From Gammaproteobacteria bacterium (GTDB lineage Bacteria > Pseudomonadota > Gammaproteobacteria > HIGHO2-12-38-15), in the NCBI GenBank assembly GCA_016218405.1, contig JACREE010000054.1, forward strand, positions 1 to 33,216: a stretch of 33,216 bases of DNA, read 5' to 3'. A model generated the notes under the pieces. The model had not been told where the DNA came from, did not search any database, and was given only the letters and a program-made list of their open reading frames with translations. Shown here piece by piece: positions 1 to 8,075 of this stretch. Positions within the stretch are counted from its first letter, which is position 1. Each line of letters begins with the position of its first letter. Position numbers and translations under genes: made by a program.

Positions 1-1786
1 GCGGTGTGGCGAGCAGTGTTTTAGCATTGATGCCCAGTGTATTAGGCTGTTCCCAAGGTGCGTGAGTCAGTTCAGGAATGTGCTCGCTCAACTGAAGCAA
101 AGAGCGTGTTACGGATAATAAACCAAATTCAGCGCAGTAGAAAAATACGGTGTTACCTTTTGTGTTGGTGGCCAGTAAGAGCTGTTTAAGTAAGCTGAGT
201 TTTTCAGGGAGCAAATTAATTATTTTTAACATAGTGAGAATGTGGTCTGTTTTTTTATAGAGAGCGGCTAGATGGAATGTATTGTTTCCATGAGCATCAG
301 GTTGTGTCAGTTGTTGAGAGATGAAAACATGGGAAGGGTCTGCATTCTTAGCTGAAATTAATAAAGTATGAATATGTCTGGCGTTGTTCAAGAGTGATTC
401 GTGTGCCCTCATTAAGCTTGTTTTATGTTGGTTGTCGGTGGCGGTGAGCATGCGTTGGATTTGTGAGTTGTCTTTTGCTTGTTGAAGGAGATAAATGGCA
501 AGAGATTGGAGCGCTTCATTGTTTTTATCGTCAGCATAGGCAGTAGCTTGCATAAGTGGTGTGACACCCTGGAAATCTGCTATTTCCAAAATATCTACCC
601 TGAGTGCGCGTGCTTCTTCTAAAATGAAATCAATGAATGGAATGTGATTATAAGGAATGGTAAATTGAAGTAAGGGTTTTACTTCAGGAAGAGGTGAATT
701 GATTTGAATAAGCAAGTTTTTTCTATCTTGTTCATCAAGGCTGTACCAGGCAATTTTGAATGAGGATAGGTCAAGGTTATGGACTAATTTTTGAAAAACA
801 TTAAATCTTGTTGCTAGGCAAGTAGTAAAAAATAGGTGTTTATTTTTCAGTGAAACAGTAGCCCGTATTAATCGTTCTACTAGGGCGGGCGTTCTTTCTG
901 TGAGGGCTAAATGCAAGCCGGGTTCATCGTCAAACGAGGGTTGTTCTGTGAGTAAAGAAGTAAGCCAGTGGGAATTAGCGTTTTTAATTAAATCGTCAAT
1001 CAGTGTATAACAGCGTGCTTGTATCGCGTAATAAAAAATACGAAGAAGACGATCTTTGTTTTCGTTTGAAAAAGCAAGGTCTGTGCTTTGAAGTTGACGG
1101 TAGGCGACAGTTGCGTAGAGATGTGCCTCTAAATCGGGGGGGTATATGGTAGATGTAGATGCAAGATAGTGTGAAAACAATTCATTAAGACAAGCTTGTC
1201 TTGTGTAATAGCCATCCCAATCCCTTGGACGATTAAGGAGCGTGAGGATAGTGTCTTCATTTTTGTTGGAGTAATGGATTGAAAAATCGAAGAAATTCTT
1301 TGGGTGAAAAAAAGTGATATTGTCGGGTAGGGCAGACGGATCTTCCGGGTACAGTGTCAGTAGCTCGAGAATTTGCTTGATGAGGGCGGTTTTGTTCCCG
1401 TGAAAACTGGCGGCAAATATGCCAACTAAGAGTTTATGGAGGAAAGACTGGGGAGAGCAGTCAATGGCCCAGCGCCTTCCGATACGGCCTTTTAAAACGC
1501 GACTTGTTTTGAAGAAACGTTCTGTTTCATAATCTTTTTTTAATTCTGATAACCCCATTACCTTTTTAGGAGGGGAAGTTTTCTTAAAAGTGTCGGGAAA
1601 GAATGTATAATCAAGAAAAGTCAGAAAAGAAGGATCTTGGATAATGCGATGAAATCGTCGGTTGACGCCGGCTAACTGCAATACCCCGTGTAGGTTTTGG
1701 ACGGATGGCTCAAGGAGAAGGGCTTTTCTTGCGATGAGATCAAGTAATTCGTCAGGCAAATGCAGTAAACGGAGCTTAAATGGCAT
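1..1786 (-). CDS. F-box and ankyrin-repeat protein, candidate secreted effector (3' end outside window)
   Basis: A reading frame of 595 codons runs without a stop from an ATG at 1786 to the left edge, so the C-terminus is missing. Residues 8-57 fit an F-box: LPDELLDLIARKA, a spacer, then LAGVNRRFHRIIQDPSF, the usual pattern of a first helix followed by 'VNRRF...I..DPSF'. Residues about 100-400 are helical and unrecognised. From about 404 come ankyrin-type units near 404-436, 451-483, 497-530 and 541-573, with starts such as DFQGVTPLMQA, DAHGNNTFHLAA and NTKGNTVFFYCAEFG. F-box proteins recruit Skp1-Cullin ubiquitin ligases, which bacteria lack; F-box plus ankyrin is the architecture of Legionella AnkB-type effectors. 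A host-directed ubiquitin-ligase adaptor is therefore inferred. The gene diverges from the TraI-like gene across 71 bp. No clear secretion signal can be judged because the C-terminus is absent. Confidence 0.8.
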   Translation of the reverse strand, partial: MPFKLRLLHLPDELLDLIARKALLLEPSVQNLHGVLQLAGVNRRFHRIIQDPSFLTFLDYTFFPDTFKKTSPPKKVMGLSELKKDYETERFFKTSRVLKGRIGRRWAIDCSPQSFLHKLLVGIFAASFHGNKTALIKQILELLTLYPEDPSALPDNITFFHPKNFFDFSIHYSNKNEDTILTLLNRPRDWDGYYTRQACLNELFSHYLASTSTIYPPDLEAHLYATVAYRQLQSTDLAFSNENKDRLLRIFYYAIQARCYTLIDDLIKNANSHWLTSLLTEQPSFDDEPGLHLALTERTPALVERLIRATVSLKNKHLFFTTCLATRFNVFQKLVHNLDLSSFKIAWYSLDEQDRKNLLIQINSPLPEVKPLLQFTIPYNHIPFIDFILEEARALRVDILEIADFQGVTPLMQATAYADDKNNEALQSLAIYLLQQAKDNSQIQRMLTATDNQHKTSLMRAHESLLNNARHIHTLLISAKNADPSHVFISQQLTQPDAHGNNTFHLAALYKKTDHILTMLKIINLLPEKLSLLKQLLLATNTKGNTVFFYCAEFGLLSVTRSLLQLSEHIPELTHAPWEQPNTLGINAKTLLATP

Positions 1787-1857
1787 GGTGGTATGAGCCT
1801 TTTTTGAATATAGACGTATTTTAATAGGGAAAGGTTAATAAAATATTAGGGGGCTAT

Positions 1858-3372
1858 ATGTTTCGTGATGCGCGACAAATTTTACATAAGCATGGAAAGA
1901 CGGGTACGGCGGCCCCCCCTGCTTTATTACCTATTTTATCAGCGGAAGCCTTGCTAGAGACAGAACGCCGTCAGCAATTATTAAAGGTACTGCCTTCTTT
2001 ATCTCAATTACCCCCAAAAGAATACCAAGCTTTGTACCTAAAATTGGTGCATTGTTTTGCCGAGTTTGTTCAACAGTTGCCAGAGACAAAAGGGGGGCAT
2101 TTTCCTTATGCAGGAGGGTTGTTAGATCATGGTTTGGAGCGAGCAGTGCGCGCATTGGCCCTGAGTCGCGGTTATTTTGGTCATATGCAGACACAACAGC
2201 AGGGCGAAACGAAAGAAGTTGTGTTAGCACAGGCAATGCTTCGTTATGCTATTTTTTCAGCAGCCTTGTTGTACGATTTGGGTCGCTTAGCCACTAAAAT
2301 ACAGGTAGTGATATGTGACGAAGAAGGGACAGCCATTAAACCTTGGCATCTTTATGAAGGGGCCATGTCAGGGCAGGGTACACATTACAAATATACCTTT
2401 GGAAAAGAAAATTGGGATTATTTACGTGGCATGGTGACGCCTTTGTTGGCGCGACAGTTGATGATGCAAGCCGGTGGTTTGGGTTTAACGCGTGATAAAT
2501 TAATTTCGGCAAAGGAAGGATTTAGTTGGATTGCGCAAGATAAGGAAACCTTGGAAACATGGTTTGCACTTTTTAAAGAAAATTCACAGCAGGTGGATGC
2601 CTTGTTGGCTATTATTCCTTCTGCTGATGCGCAAGTTATTTTGCATGAATTGACGCGTTTTTCATTAGGGTTAGATGAAGGCGCGCCGGATGAAACCATT
2701 GAACTTGTAGATGAGGCTACTGAAAAATGGGGACTATCAGAACGAAAATTTTCAGATAAAAAACAGCAAGAGTTGAATGAAATAGCTGAACGATTTGCAG
2801 AAGAAGAAGATTTAAAAAGTTTGCCTGAAGAGAAAAAAACATGGGAGGGTTTGGAATCACAAGTGGCAGAGCGAAAATTAGCGACAGTGCCAGCTACGAT
2901 GGCGGCTGGGTTGGCATTTTTCCGTTGGTTGTTAAAAAATATACGCGCAAATAAATTAACGGTGAATCGTGCCGACTCTGTATTACACCGCGTAGATGAA
3001 GGTGTGTTGGTGACTCAAGAGGCATTTAAATTGTTTTGTGATACACATGCAAAATACAAAGATCCAAAAGTGGTTCAACAACAGTTTGCACAGTTAGAGC
3101 TAACGTTGGCTGCAGCTGATAATCATTCTTTATTTCATTACAACTTAGGAAAGGGAGGAATGCTACAGGGCAAAGAAGGAATGATTCTTCATAACCCTCG
3201 TTTATTGTTTCATGACAAAGCTTTGCCTGAAATTAATAAAAACTTACAGTTATCTGGTGGAGTACTCAAAAATTTTGCGACGGCTAAAGCAGTGATAGAT
3301 ACACTGAAAACGGTTTCATCTGAGGCCCAACCCCTGTTGCCTAAATCCACCAAGCCAGGAAGTCCTTTGTAA
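1858..3372 (+). CDS. TraI_2/MobH-like HD-domain protein, stand-alone
   Basis: The 504-aa protein resembles the N-terminal relaxase region (TraI_2) of MobH conjugative proteins followed by the TraI_2_C-type module. Seen directly: residues 79-95 hold GGHFPYAGGLLDHGLER, matching the MobH 'H..PGGLL.H.LE' box, and 136-143 hold ALLYDLGR where MobH and HD proteins usually have ALLHDxGK. Tyr139 thus replaces the metal-binding His and Arg143 replaces Lys. The C-terminal part, about 310-490, has the FFRWLL...NRADSVLHRVDEGVLVTQEAF pattern. No conjugation gene lies nearby. It starts with a good RBS (AGGGGG) and its stop overlaps the apaH start by one base (TAATG), so it is the first gene of an operon with apaH. 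Its job is unknown; nucleic-acid or nucleotide binding is a guess from the fold. Confidence 0.75.
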   Translation: MFRDARQILHKHGKTGTAAPPALLPILSAEALLETERRQQLLKVLPSLSQLPPKEYQALYLKLVHCFAEFVQQLPETKGGHFPYAGGLLDHGLERAVRALALSRGYFGHMQTQQQGETKEVVLAQAMLRYAIFSAALLYDLGRLATKIQVVICDEEGTAIKPWHLYEGAMSGQGTHYKYTFGKENWDYLRGMVTPLLARQLMMQAGGLGLTRDKLISAKEGFSWIAQDKETLETWFALFKENSQQVDALLAIIPSADAQVILHELTRFSLGLDEGAPDETIELVDEATEKWGLSERKFSDKKQQELNEIAERFAEEEDLKSLPEEKKTWEGLESQVAERKLATVPATMAAGLAFFRWLLKNIRANKLTVNRADSVLHRVDEGVLVTQEAFKLFCDTHAKYKDPKVVQQQFAQLELTLAAADNHSLFHYNLGKGGMLQGKEGMILHNPRLLFHDKALPEINKNLQLSGGVLKNFATAKAVIDTLKTVSSEAQPLLPKSTKPGSPL

Positions 3373-4193
3373 TGGCTAATTATGTTATTGGAGACATACA
3401 AGGTTGTTATGATGAATTTCGTCGTTTATTAAAGAAAATTTCATTTAATGAAAGTCGTGACATTTTATGGTTGTGTGGTGATTTAGTTAATCGTGGTCCT
3501 CATTCACTGGATGTCATGCGTTTTGTGAGCAACTTGAAAAAAATACATCTTGTTTTAGGTAATCATGATTTGCATTTATTGGCGGTGAATGAACAGCCTG
3601 GTTTATTAAAATCTGCAGATACTTTTAGTGATATATTGAATGCGGCAGAGGGAGCTGCATTGTGCCAGTGGTTGCGCCAACAAGCTTTTTTGCATCATGA
3701 TCCTGAGTTAAATTATCTGATGGTACATGCCGGTTTGGCGCCACAGTGGGATGTGTCATTAGCTCAGCAATGTGCCCATGAGCTTGAAGCGGTATTGCGT
3801 GGGGCAGAATACCGTAATTTCTTGAAAAATATGTATGGTGATGAACCCCGTGCTTGGTCTGCGGCTTTATTGGGCATGCCGCGCTTGCGCTTTATCGCAA
3901 ATTGTTTTACAAGATTACGTTTTTGTGATGAGGCAGGTAACATAGATTTGATCTATAAGGGGCCGTTGGGTAAACAACCTGGGGGTTTGTTACCTTGGTT
4001 TAAGGTGAAAGGGCGATTAACTCAGCCGCAACGTGTGTTGTTTGGGCATTGGGCAGCATTGGAAGGAATCGTGCACGAGCCTTCTGTTTATGCGATGGAT
4101 ACGGGTTGTGTTTGGGGTGGCGACTTAAGTGCGATGTGTTTAGAAACAGGTAAAATTTATCAAGAGGGTTGTCAGCGATATGCAACATACTAA
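3372..4193 (+). CDS. apaH: Bis(5'-nucleosyl)-tetraphosphatase, symmetrical (Ap4A hydrolase)
   Basis: ApaH splits diadenosine tetraphosphate into two ADP and also removes Np4 caps from RNA; it is cytosolic and metal dependent. The metallophosphatase signature is complete: GDIQG (Asp8), GDLVNRGP (Asp37) and GNHD (64-66), followed by later His residues in MVHAG and FGHW. The length of 273 aa is normal for the family. The start ATG overlaps the stop of the preceding TraI-like gene, and the 3' end overlaps the esterase start by 14 bp, so all three genes appear co-transcribed and translationally coupled. ApaH more usually sits with the ksgA/apaG group, so this neighbourhood is different from enterobacteria. 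Confidence 0.96.
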   Translation: MANYVIGDIQGCYDEFRRLLKKISFNESRDILWLCGDLVNRGPHSLDVMRFVSNLKKIHLVLGNHDLHLLAVNEQPGLLKSADTFSDILNAAEGAALCQWLRQQAFLHHDPELNYLMVHAGLAPQWDVSLAQQCAHELEAVLRGAEYRNFLKNMYGDEPRAWSAALLGMPRLRFIANCFTRLRFCDEAGNIDLIYKGPLGKQPGGLLPWFKVKGRLTQPQRVLFGHWAALEGIVHEPSVYAMDTGCVWGGDLSAMCLETGKIYQEGCQRYATY

Positions 4194-4845
4194 AACATTT
4201 TTACGTGATACGGTGACGGTGGAACCAAGTAATAAGGCACGTGCGGCCGTTATTTTATTGCATGGCTTGGGTGCGGATGCGGGAGATTTGTCGGAGTTGG
4301 CTCGGCATTTGCAATTACCGTGTGATTCTGTTCGTTTTGTGTTTCCTAATGCGCCTTTGTTGCCAGTGTCTATTAATGGCGGCATGTTAATGCCAGCCTG
4401 GTTTGATATTTTGGGGTTAACGGCTAATTCAAAGCAGGATAAAGAAGGAATTTTAAAAGCAAAAGATCATATTGAGTTGTTAATTCATGAAGAGAATGAG
4501 CGTGGCATACCCTATGAAAAAATTTATTTGGGTGGTTTTTCTCAAGGGGGTGCATTAGCGTTATTTGCCGGTTTGCATTGTTCCAAACGCTTAGGTGGGG
4601 TCATAGGTTTGTCAACGTACTTACCCATTGCTGATAGTTTATCGCCCTTACATCAAATGTTGCCGATTTTTTTAGGACACGGTACGCATGATCAAGTAGT
4701 GCCATTCGCTTGGGGGGAATTAGCTGCGCAACAGTTGCGTGGCTTTGGTTGCGAAGTGAATTGGTGCACTTTTTCTGCCGAACACACCATCACGATTGAA
4801 GAAGTGGAGAAACTAAGGGAGTGGCTGAGAGGTTCGATATCATGA
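4180..4845 (+). CDS. Alpha/beta-hydrolase, phospholipase/carboxylesterase family
   Basis: The 221-aa protein belongs to the YpfH/EstB/acyl-protein thioesterase-like carboxylesterases. The oxyanion-hole segment ILLHGLGADAGDL is at 25-37, the nucleophile elbow GGFSQGG puts Ser121 at the centre, Asp171 sits in GHGTHDQVVP and His202 in SAEHTI, so the triad is complete. Such enzymes hydrolyse short acyl esters or thioesters in the cytoplasm; the real substrate cannot be told from sequence. No signal peptide is visible. It starts 14 bp inside apaH and its stop lies two bases before a large palindrome that probably ends the transcript. Confidence 0.9.
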   Translation: MQHTKTFLRDTVTVEPSNKARAAVILLHGLGADAGDLSELARHLQLPCDSVRFVFPNAPLLPVSINGGMLMPAWFDILGLTANSKQDKEGILKAKDHIELLIHEENERGIPYEKIYLGGFSQGGALALFAGLHCSKRLGGVIGLSTYLPIADSLSPLHQMLPIFLGHGTHDQVVPFAWGELAAQQLRGFGCEVNWCTFSAEHTITIEEVEKLREWLRGSIS

Positions 4846-4846
4846 C

Positions 4847-5029
4847 TATACCTCTCTTACCTGAAGATGCGAACTCTCGCTGCGTTCTGAGGGCGATCTT
4901 GAGACGATCGTGAACTTGAAAAAACCCTTACAGGTAACAAACATGCTCGGGTTTTTTCAAGATCACGATCGTCTCAATCTCACTCCCAGCCCTGTGCGAG
5001 AGTTCGCATCTTCAGGTAAGAGAGGTATA
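4847..5029. repeat. 183-bp near-palindromic element with 34-bp perfect terminal inverted repeats
   Basis: Positions 4847-4880 and 4996-5029 are exact reverse complements over 34 bp, beginning TATACCTCTCTTACC and ending GGTAAGAGAGGTATA. Inside, 4899-4927 pairs with 4949-4977 over 29 bp with one mismatch; the inner stem ends in AAAAAACCC/GGGTTTTTT around a 21-nt loop (4928-4948). Two 18-nt stretches (4881-4898, 4978-4995) form a partly matched internal loop. The element exactly fills the space between the convergent esterase and fabV genes, and the T-rich arms on either strand could make it a bidirectional terminator. Its size, TATA ends and long terminal repeats also fit a MITE-like miniature element. 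A 20/23 match to one arm end occurs at the right edge of the window. Confidence 0.85.
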
Positions 5030-5039
5030 TGATGATTCG

Positions 5040-6236
5040 TTATTTATCATCCAGCGATTTTATTTTAACATGGGGGTTGCAGGTAGCGAGGTAATCTACC
5101 CCAGGTAGGTTAAAGCCAAATAAACGGTAAAAATCATCTCGGTAGCCCGCTATATCCGTGAGTGTGGCGAGGTTGTCTGATGTGATATTGGGCCAGCGTG
5201 CAGCAATTTCATTTTGAATGTCTTGTTGCATTTCGCGATCATCTAAGCGAATTTGTCCTTGCCCGTCAAGCGAGGGGGGCAAAGAAGCATAAAGAAAATC
5301 TTTAAATAACCGATAAATTTGTTCAATGCAGCCTTCGTGTGTGCCGCGTTCTTTCATGATTCGATAAAGTAGAGAAATATAAAGAGGCACGACAGGGATG
5401 GCTGCGCTGGATTGTGTGACGAGGGCTTTGTTGACTGAAATCAATGCTTGTCCTTTCAGCGATTTTAATTTCTGATTCAGTTGGTGGGCTGTCGTGTTTA
5501 AATGTTCTTTGGCTTTTCCGATGGTGCCAGATTTATAAATATCATGTGTCAATTTGGGGCCGAGGTAAGAGTAAGCGATGGTTTTGACGCCGGATGCAAG
5601 CAGCTGCTCGTTTGCTAGAAAATCAATCCAACGCGCCCAATCATCTCCTCCCATGACAGCGACAGTGTGGTCGATTTCTTCAGCTGTGGCCGGTTCAATG
5701 GTGACGTCTTTGACTTCACCGCGAAAAGCGTCCACTGTTTTTCCTGAAAAAGCTTGACCAATGGGTTTTAAAACAGAAGAAAAAACTTGGCCTGTGTCAG
5801 GGTGAATGCGTCTGGGTGAAGCAAGGCTATAAACCACGAGATCGATTTGTCCCATGTCTTGACGAATCAATTCGGCAGTACGTTGTTTGGCTTCATGAGA
5901 AAAAGCGTCGAGGTTAAGACTTTTTGCGTAGAGTTGTGCCTCTTGTGCCAGTGTTTCGAAGGCGGCTGTGTTATACCAGCCTGCGGTAGCTGTGCGTTTT
6001 TCGTCGGCTTCTTTTTCAAAGAAAACCCCGATTGTTTTCGCGCCTGCACCAAAAGAAGCGGTAATCCGACTTGCCAAACCGTAGCCAGTAGATGCGCCAA
6101 TGATGAGTACATTTTTGGGGCCAGAGAAGCTGGCTTGTTTTTTGACGTATTCAATTTGTTCTTTAACAGCTTCAAAACAGCCGGTAGGATGTGCAGTCGT
6201 ACAGATAAATCCACGAATTTTGGGTTGAATCAGCAT
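5040..6236 (-). CDS. fabV: Trans-2-enoyl-ACP/CoA reductase FabV
   Basis: FabV carries out the last reduction of each fatty-acid elongation round, enoyl-ACP to acyl-ACP with NADH, and is a triclosan-tolerant alternative to FabI. The 398-aa length is right for the family. The N-terminus (IQPKIRGFICTTAHPTGC) is characteristic, the Rossmann loop VLIIGASTGYGLASR lies at 43-57, and the catalytic Tyr-X8-Lys motif is Y234...K243 in YKSGTIGKAK. No FabI is seen in the window, so whether FabV is the sole enoyl reductase is unknown. The gene ends just beyond the palindrome and diverges from the TPR-methyltransferase gene. Confidence 0.97.
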   Translation of the reverse strand: MLIQPKIRGFICTTAHPTGCFEAVKEQIEYVKKQASFSGPKNVLIIGASTGYGLASRITASFGAGAKTIGVFFEKEADEKRTATAGWYNTAAFETLAQEAQLYAKSLNLDAFSHEAKQRTAELIRQDMGQIDLVVYSLASPRRIHPDTGQVFSSVLKPIGQAFSGKTVDAFRGEVKDVTIEPATAEEIDHTVAVMGGDDWARWIDFLANEQLLASGVKTIAYSYLGPKLTHDIYKSGTIGKAKEHLNTTAHQLNQKLKSLKGQALISVNKALVTQSSAAIPVVPLYISLLYRIMKERGTHEGCIEQIYRLFKDFLYASLPPSLDGQGQIRLDDREMQQDIQNEIAARWPNITSDNLATLTDIAGYRDDFYRLFGFNLPGVDYLATCNPHVKIKSLDDK

Positions 6237-6304
6237 AAGTACCTCAAAAAAGGGTAGCGCGTGAAGTATAACAATGAATGACTTTATTTTTCAAAGGTCT
6301 TGTG

Positions 6305-7603
6305 ATGAAAATGATGCAAAAACTTGAAAAAGCTTATGATTTATTGAGAACGCAAGCCTGGCAAGAAGCTTCGGTGGTGTTTGAGGCTGTCTTGGCTTTA
6401 GAGCCCCACTCTGTGTTAGCTCGCAGGGGATTGGGTACGGCAGAAATGATGCAAGAAAAGTATGCCTCAGCCAAGCTTATCTGGAGCGCTTTGTTGCAAG
6501 AGGCTTTGGAAGATAAAGCAAAAACAGAGAGTTATTTTGCATTGGGAAGCATAGCGTACCAAGAAAAAAATTTTTCATTAGCCATTCAATATTTGTTGGA
6601 AGTTTGTCGTATTTATCCGACGGATATAGAGGCAACACGTCAAATTGCTTGGGCTTATATTGAAATAAAAGAATATGAAACTGCATTAAAATGGTGTGAA
6701 AAATTAATGGCCTTGTCCGTTGATAAGCAGGCTGTCTTTTATAATAAAGGCGTGGTATTGATGCATTTGTCACGATGGTCTGAGGCGATACAGTCGTTTG
6801 AGCAAGTGATGATGGGTGGTGTTAATTATCTGAATGCCCAACTTAACTTGGCTTTTTTATCTTTAAAGTTAAATAAAATATCAGAGGGCATTGCTTATTA
6901 TCAGTCTGTGTTAAATATATCGCCTGCGCATCCTATTGCGCAATATCAATTATCTGCTTTGTTGAGTGAAAAAAATTGTATAAAAGCACCGTGTGAGTTT
7001 ATTTCAACTTTGTACGATGCTTATGCTGAAAATTATGACAATGAAATGAAAAGCCAGTTAAATTACCAGGTGCCTTATTTATTTTTGAATGTGATAAGGG
7101 ACTGTGTGGGGGTGAAAAAAGCAAATTGGGTGTCTTTGGATTTAGGATGTGGAACGGGTCTGGCAGCAGAAATATTGAAGGATTTTTCAGAAGACATAAT
7201 TGGGGTAGATATTTCTGAAAAAATGTTGGCGATTGCAAAAAATAAAAATTGTTATACTGAGTTATGGTTAGGGGATATGCTCTCGTTTTTTGATAAAAAT
7301 GAAAGAAAATTTGATTTAATCTACGCAGCTGATTCACTTATTTATAGAGGTGATCTAAAGCCTTTGTTTGAAAAAATACAATCAGCACTTGAATCGGGGG
7401 GCTTGTTTGTTTTTTCAGTGGAAAAGACAAATGAAAATAATTTCTTTTTACAAAAAACAGGACGGTTTTCACATAATAAAGAGTATGTGAGGCATGTATT
7501 ATGTGCGAGCGGGTTAACTGTTATGGCTTGTCGTGATCTGACTCTGCGCGATCAAGGGGGGCAGGCGGTAGAAGGTGAAATTTGGCTAGCGTCCAAAGAG
7601 TAA
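6305..7603 (+). CDS. TPR-repeat SAM-dependent methyltransferase
   Basis: The N-terminal half, about residues 5-225, consists of tetratricopeptide-like helix pairs (for example EASVVFEAVLALEPHSVLARRGLG and AIQSFEQVMMGG). The C-terminal half is a class I methyltransferase: the YDAYAENYDNEM lead-in typical of TPR-methyltransferases is followed by motif I, LDLGCGTGLAAEIL, near residues 278-291, then IIGVDISEKML. Small-molecule or protein methylation is likely but the substrate is unknown. The ATG at 6305 is preferred to one at 6278 because AAAGG lies 7-8 bases upstream of it; the earlier ATG lacks an RBS. Its end overlaps the convergent membrane-protein gene by 18 bp. Confidence 0.85.
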   Translation: MKMMQKLEKAYDLLRTQAWQEASVVFEAVLALEPHSVLARRGLGTAEMMQEKYASAKLIWSALLQEALEDKAKTESYFALGSIAYQEKNFSLAIQYLLEVCRIYPTDIEATRQIAWAYIEIKEYETALKWCEKLMALSVDKQAVFYNKGVVLMHLSRWSEAIQSFEQVMMGGVNYLNAQLNLAFLSLKLNKISEGIAYYQSVLNISPAHPIAQYQLSALLSEKNCIKAPCEFISTLYDAYAENYDNEMKSQLNYQVPYLFLNVIRDCVGVKKANWVSLDLGCGTGLAAEILKDFSEDIIGVDISEKMLAIAKNKNCYTELWLGDMLSFFDKNERKFDLIYAADSLIYRGDLKPLFEKIQSALESGGLFVFSVEKTNENNFFLQKTGRFSHNKEYVRHVLCASGLTVMACRDLTLRDQGGQAVEGEIWLASKE

Positions 7604-8065
7604 AGACTTTATTTTTTCTTTTCCAATCGCCTGTATAAATTCATTAGCAATGATAAAAATTAAAAATAATAAAGCTGTCCATGTTTGAATGGCCCAAAAA
7701 ATGCTGGATGATAAAGCCATGGAAAGATATTCATAGGCAAGAGCGAAGCTTTTAAATTGAATTAAAGCATGAATAAAATTTTCAATGACTCTAAAAAACA
7801 AAATGAAAAAACTGTATACCACAAATTTCCAGCTGATATTGTAAATAAGCGGTTTATCAGGAAAAAGATTGATAAATGAAAAAGAATTTAAAATGAGGAG
7901 TAGTTTTCCCATAAACAAAGCGGCGAGCGTTGCACTAAGGTAATAGGTGTTGCTGAAATAATGTTGTTTGAACATTAAATCTTCAGAAAAAACGATGAGA
8001 TTGAATGAAACAACAAAAAATAAAACAGCAGGGAGGGTGTGGAGTATTTCTTTTCTGAATGACAT
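7586..8065 (-). CDS. Small integral membrane protein of unknown function
   Basis: The 159-aa protein has about four hydrophobic helices: near 9-27 (LHTLPAVLFFVVSFNLIVF), 42-60, 80-95 (WKFVVYSFFILFF) and 122-145 (WAIQTWTALLFLIFIIANEF), with a short basic C-terminus. I recognise no catalytic motif. It lies 10 bp downstream of the formylglycine-generating-enzyme gene on the same strand, so the two are probably co-transcribed, and it may serve the sulfatase module at the inner membrane; that link rests on position only. The last 18 bp overlap the end of the TPR-methyltransferase gene on the opposite strand. Confidence 0.75.
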   Translation of the reverse strand: MSFRKEILHTLPAVLFFVVSFNLIVFSEDLMFKQHYFSNTYYLSATLAALFMGKLLLILNSFSFINLFPDKPLIYNISWKFVVYSFFILFFRVIENFIHALIQFKSFALAYEYLSMALSSSIFWAIQTWTALLFLIFIIANEFIQAIGKEKIKSLLFGR

Positions 8066-8075
8066 GGATTGTTTC

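Noticed and set aside
1858-3372. Integrative conjugative element because of the TraI-like gene
   Set aside because: No integrase, type IV secretion gene, attachment site or other transfer gene is present nearby.
5847-6257. 136-aa open frame on the plus strand opposite fabV
   Set aside because: It lies wholly inside the clear fabV gene, is rich in Cys and Phe as expected of an antisense frame, and has no domain or RBS.
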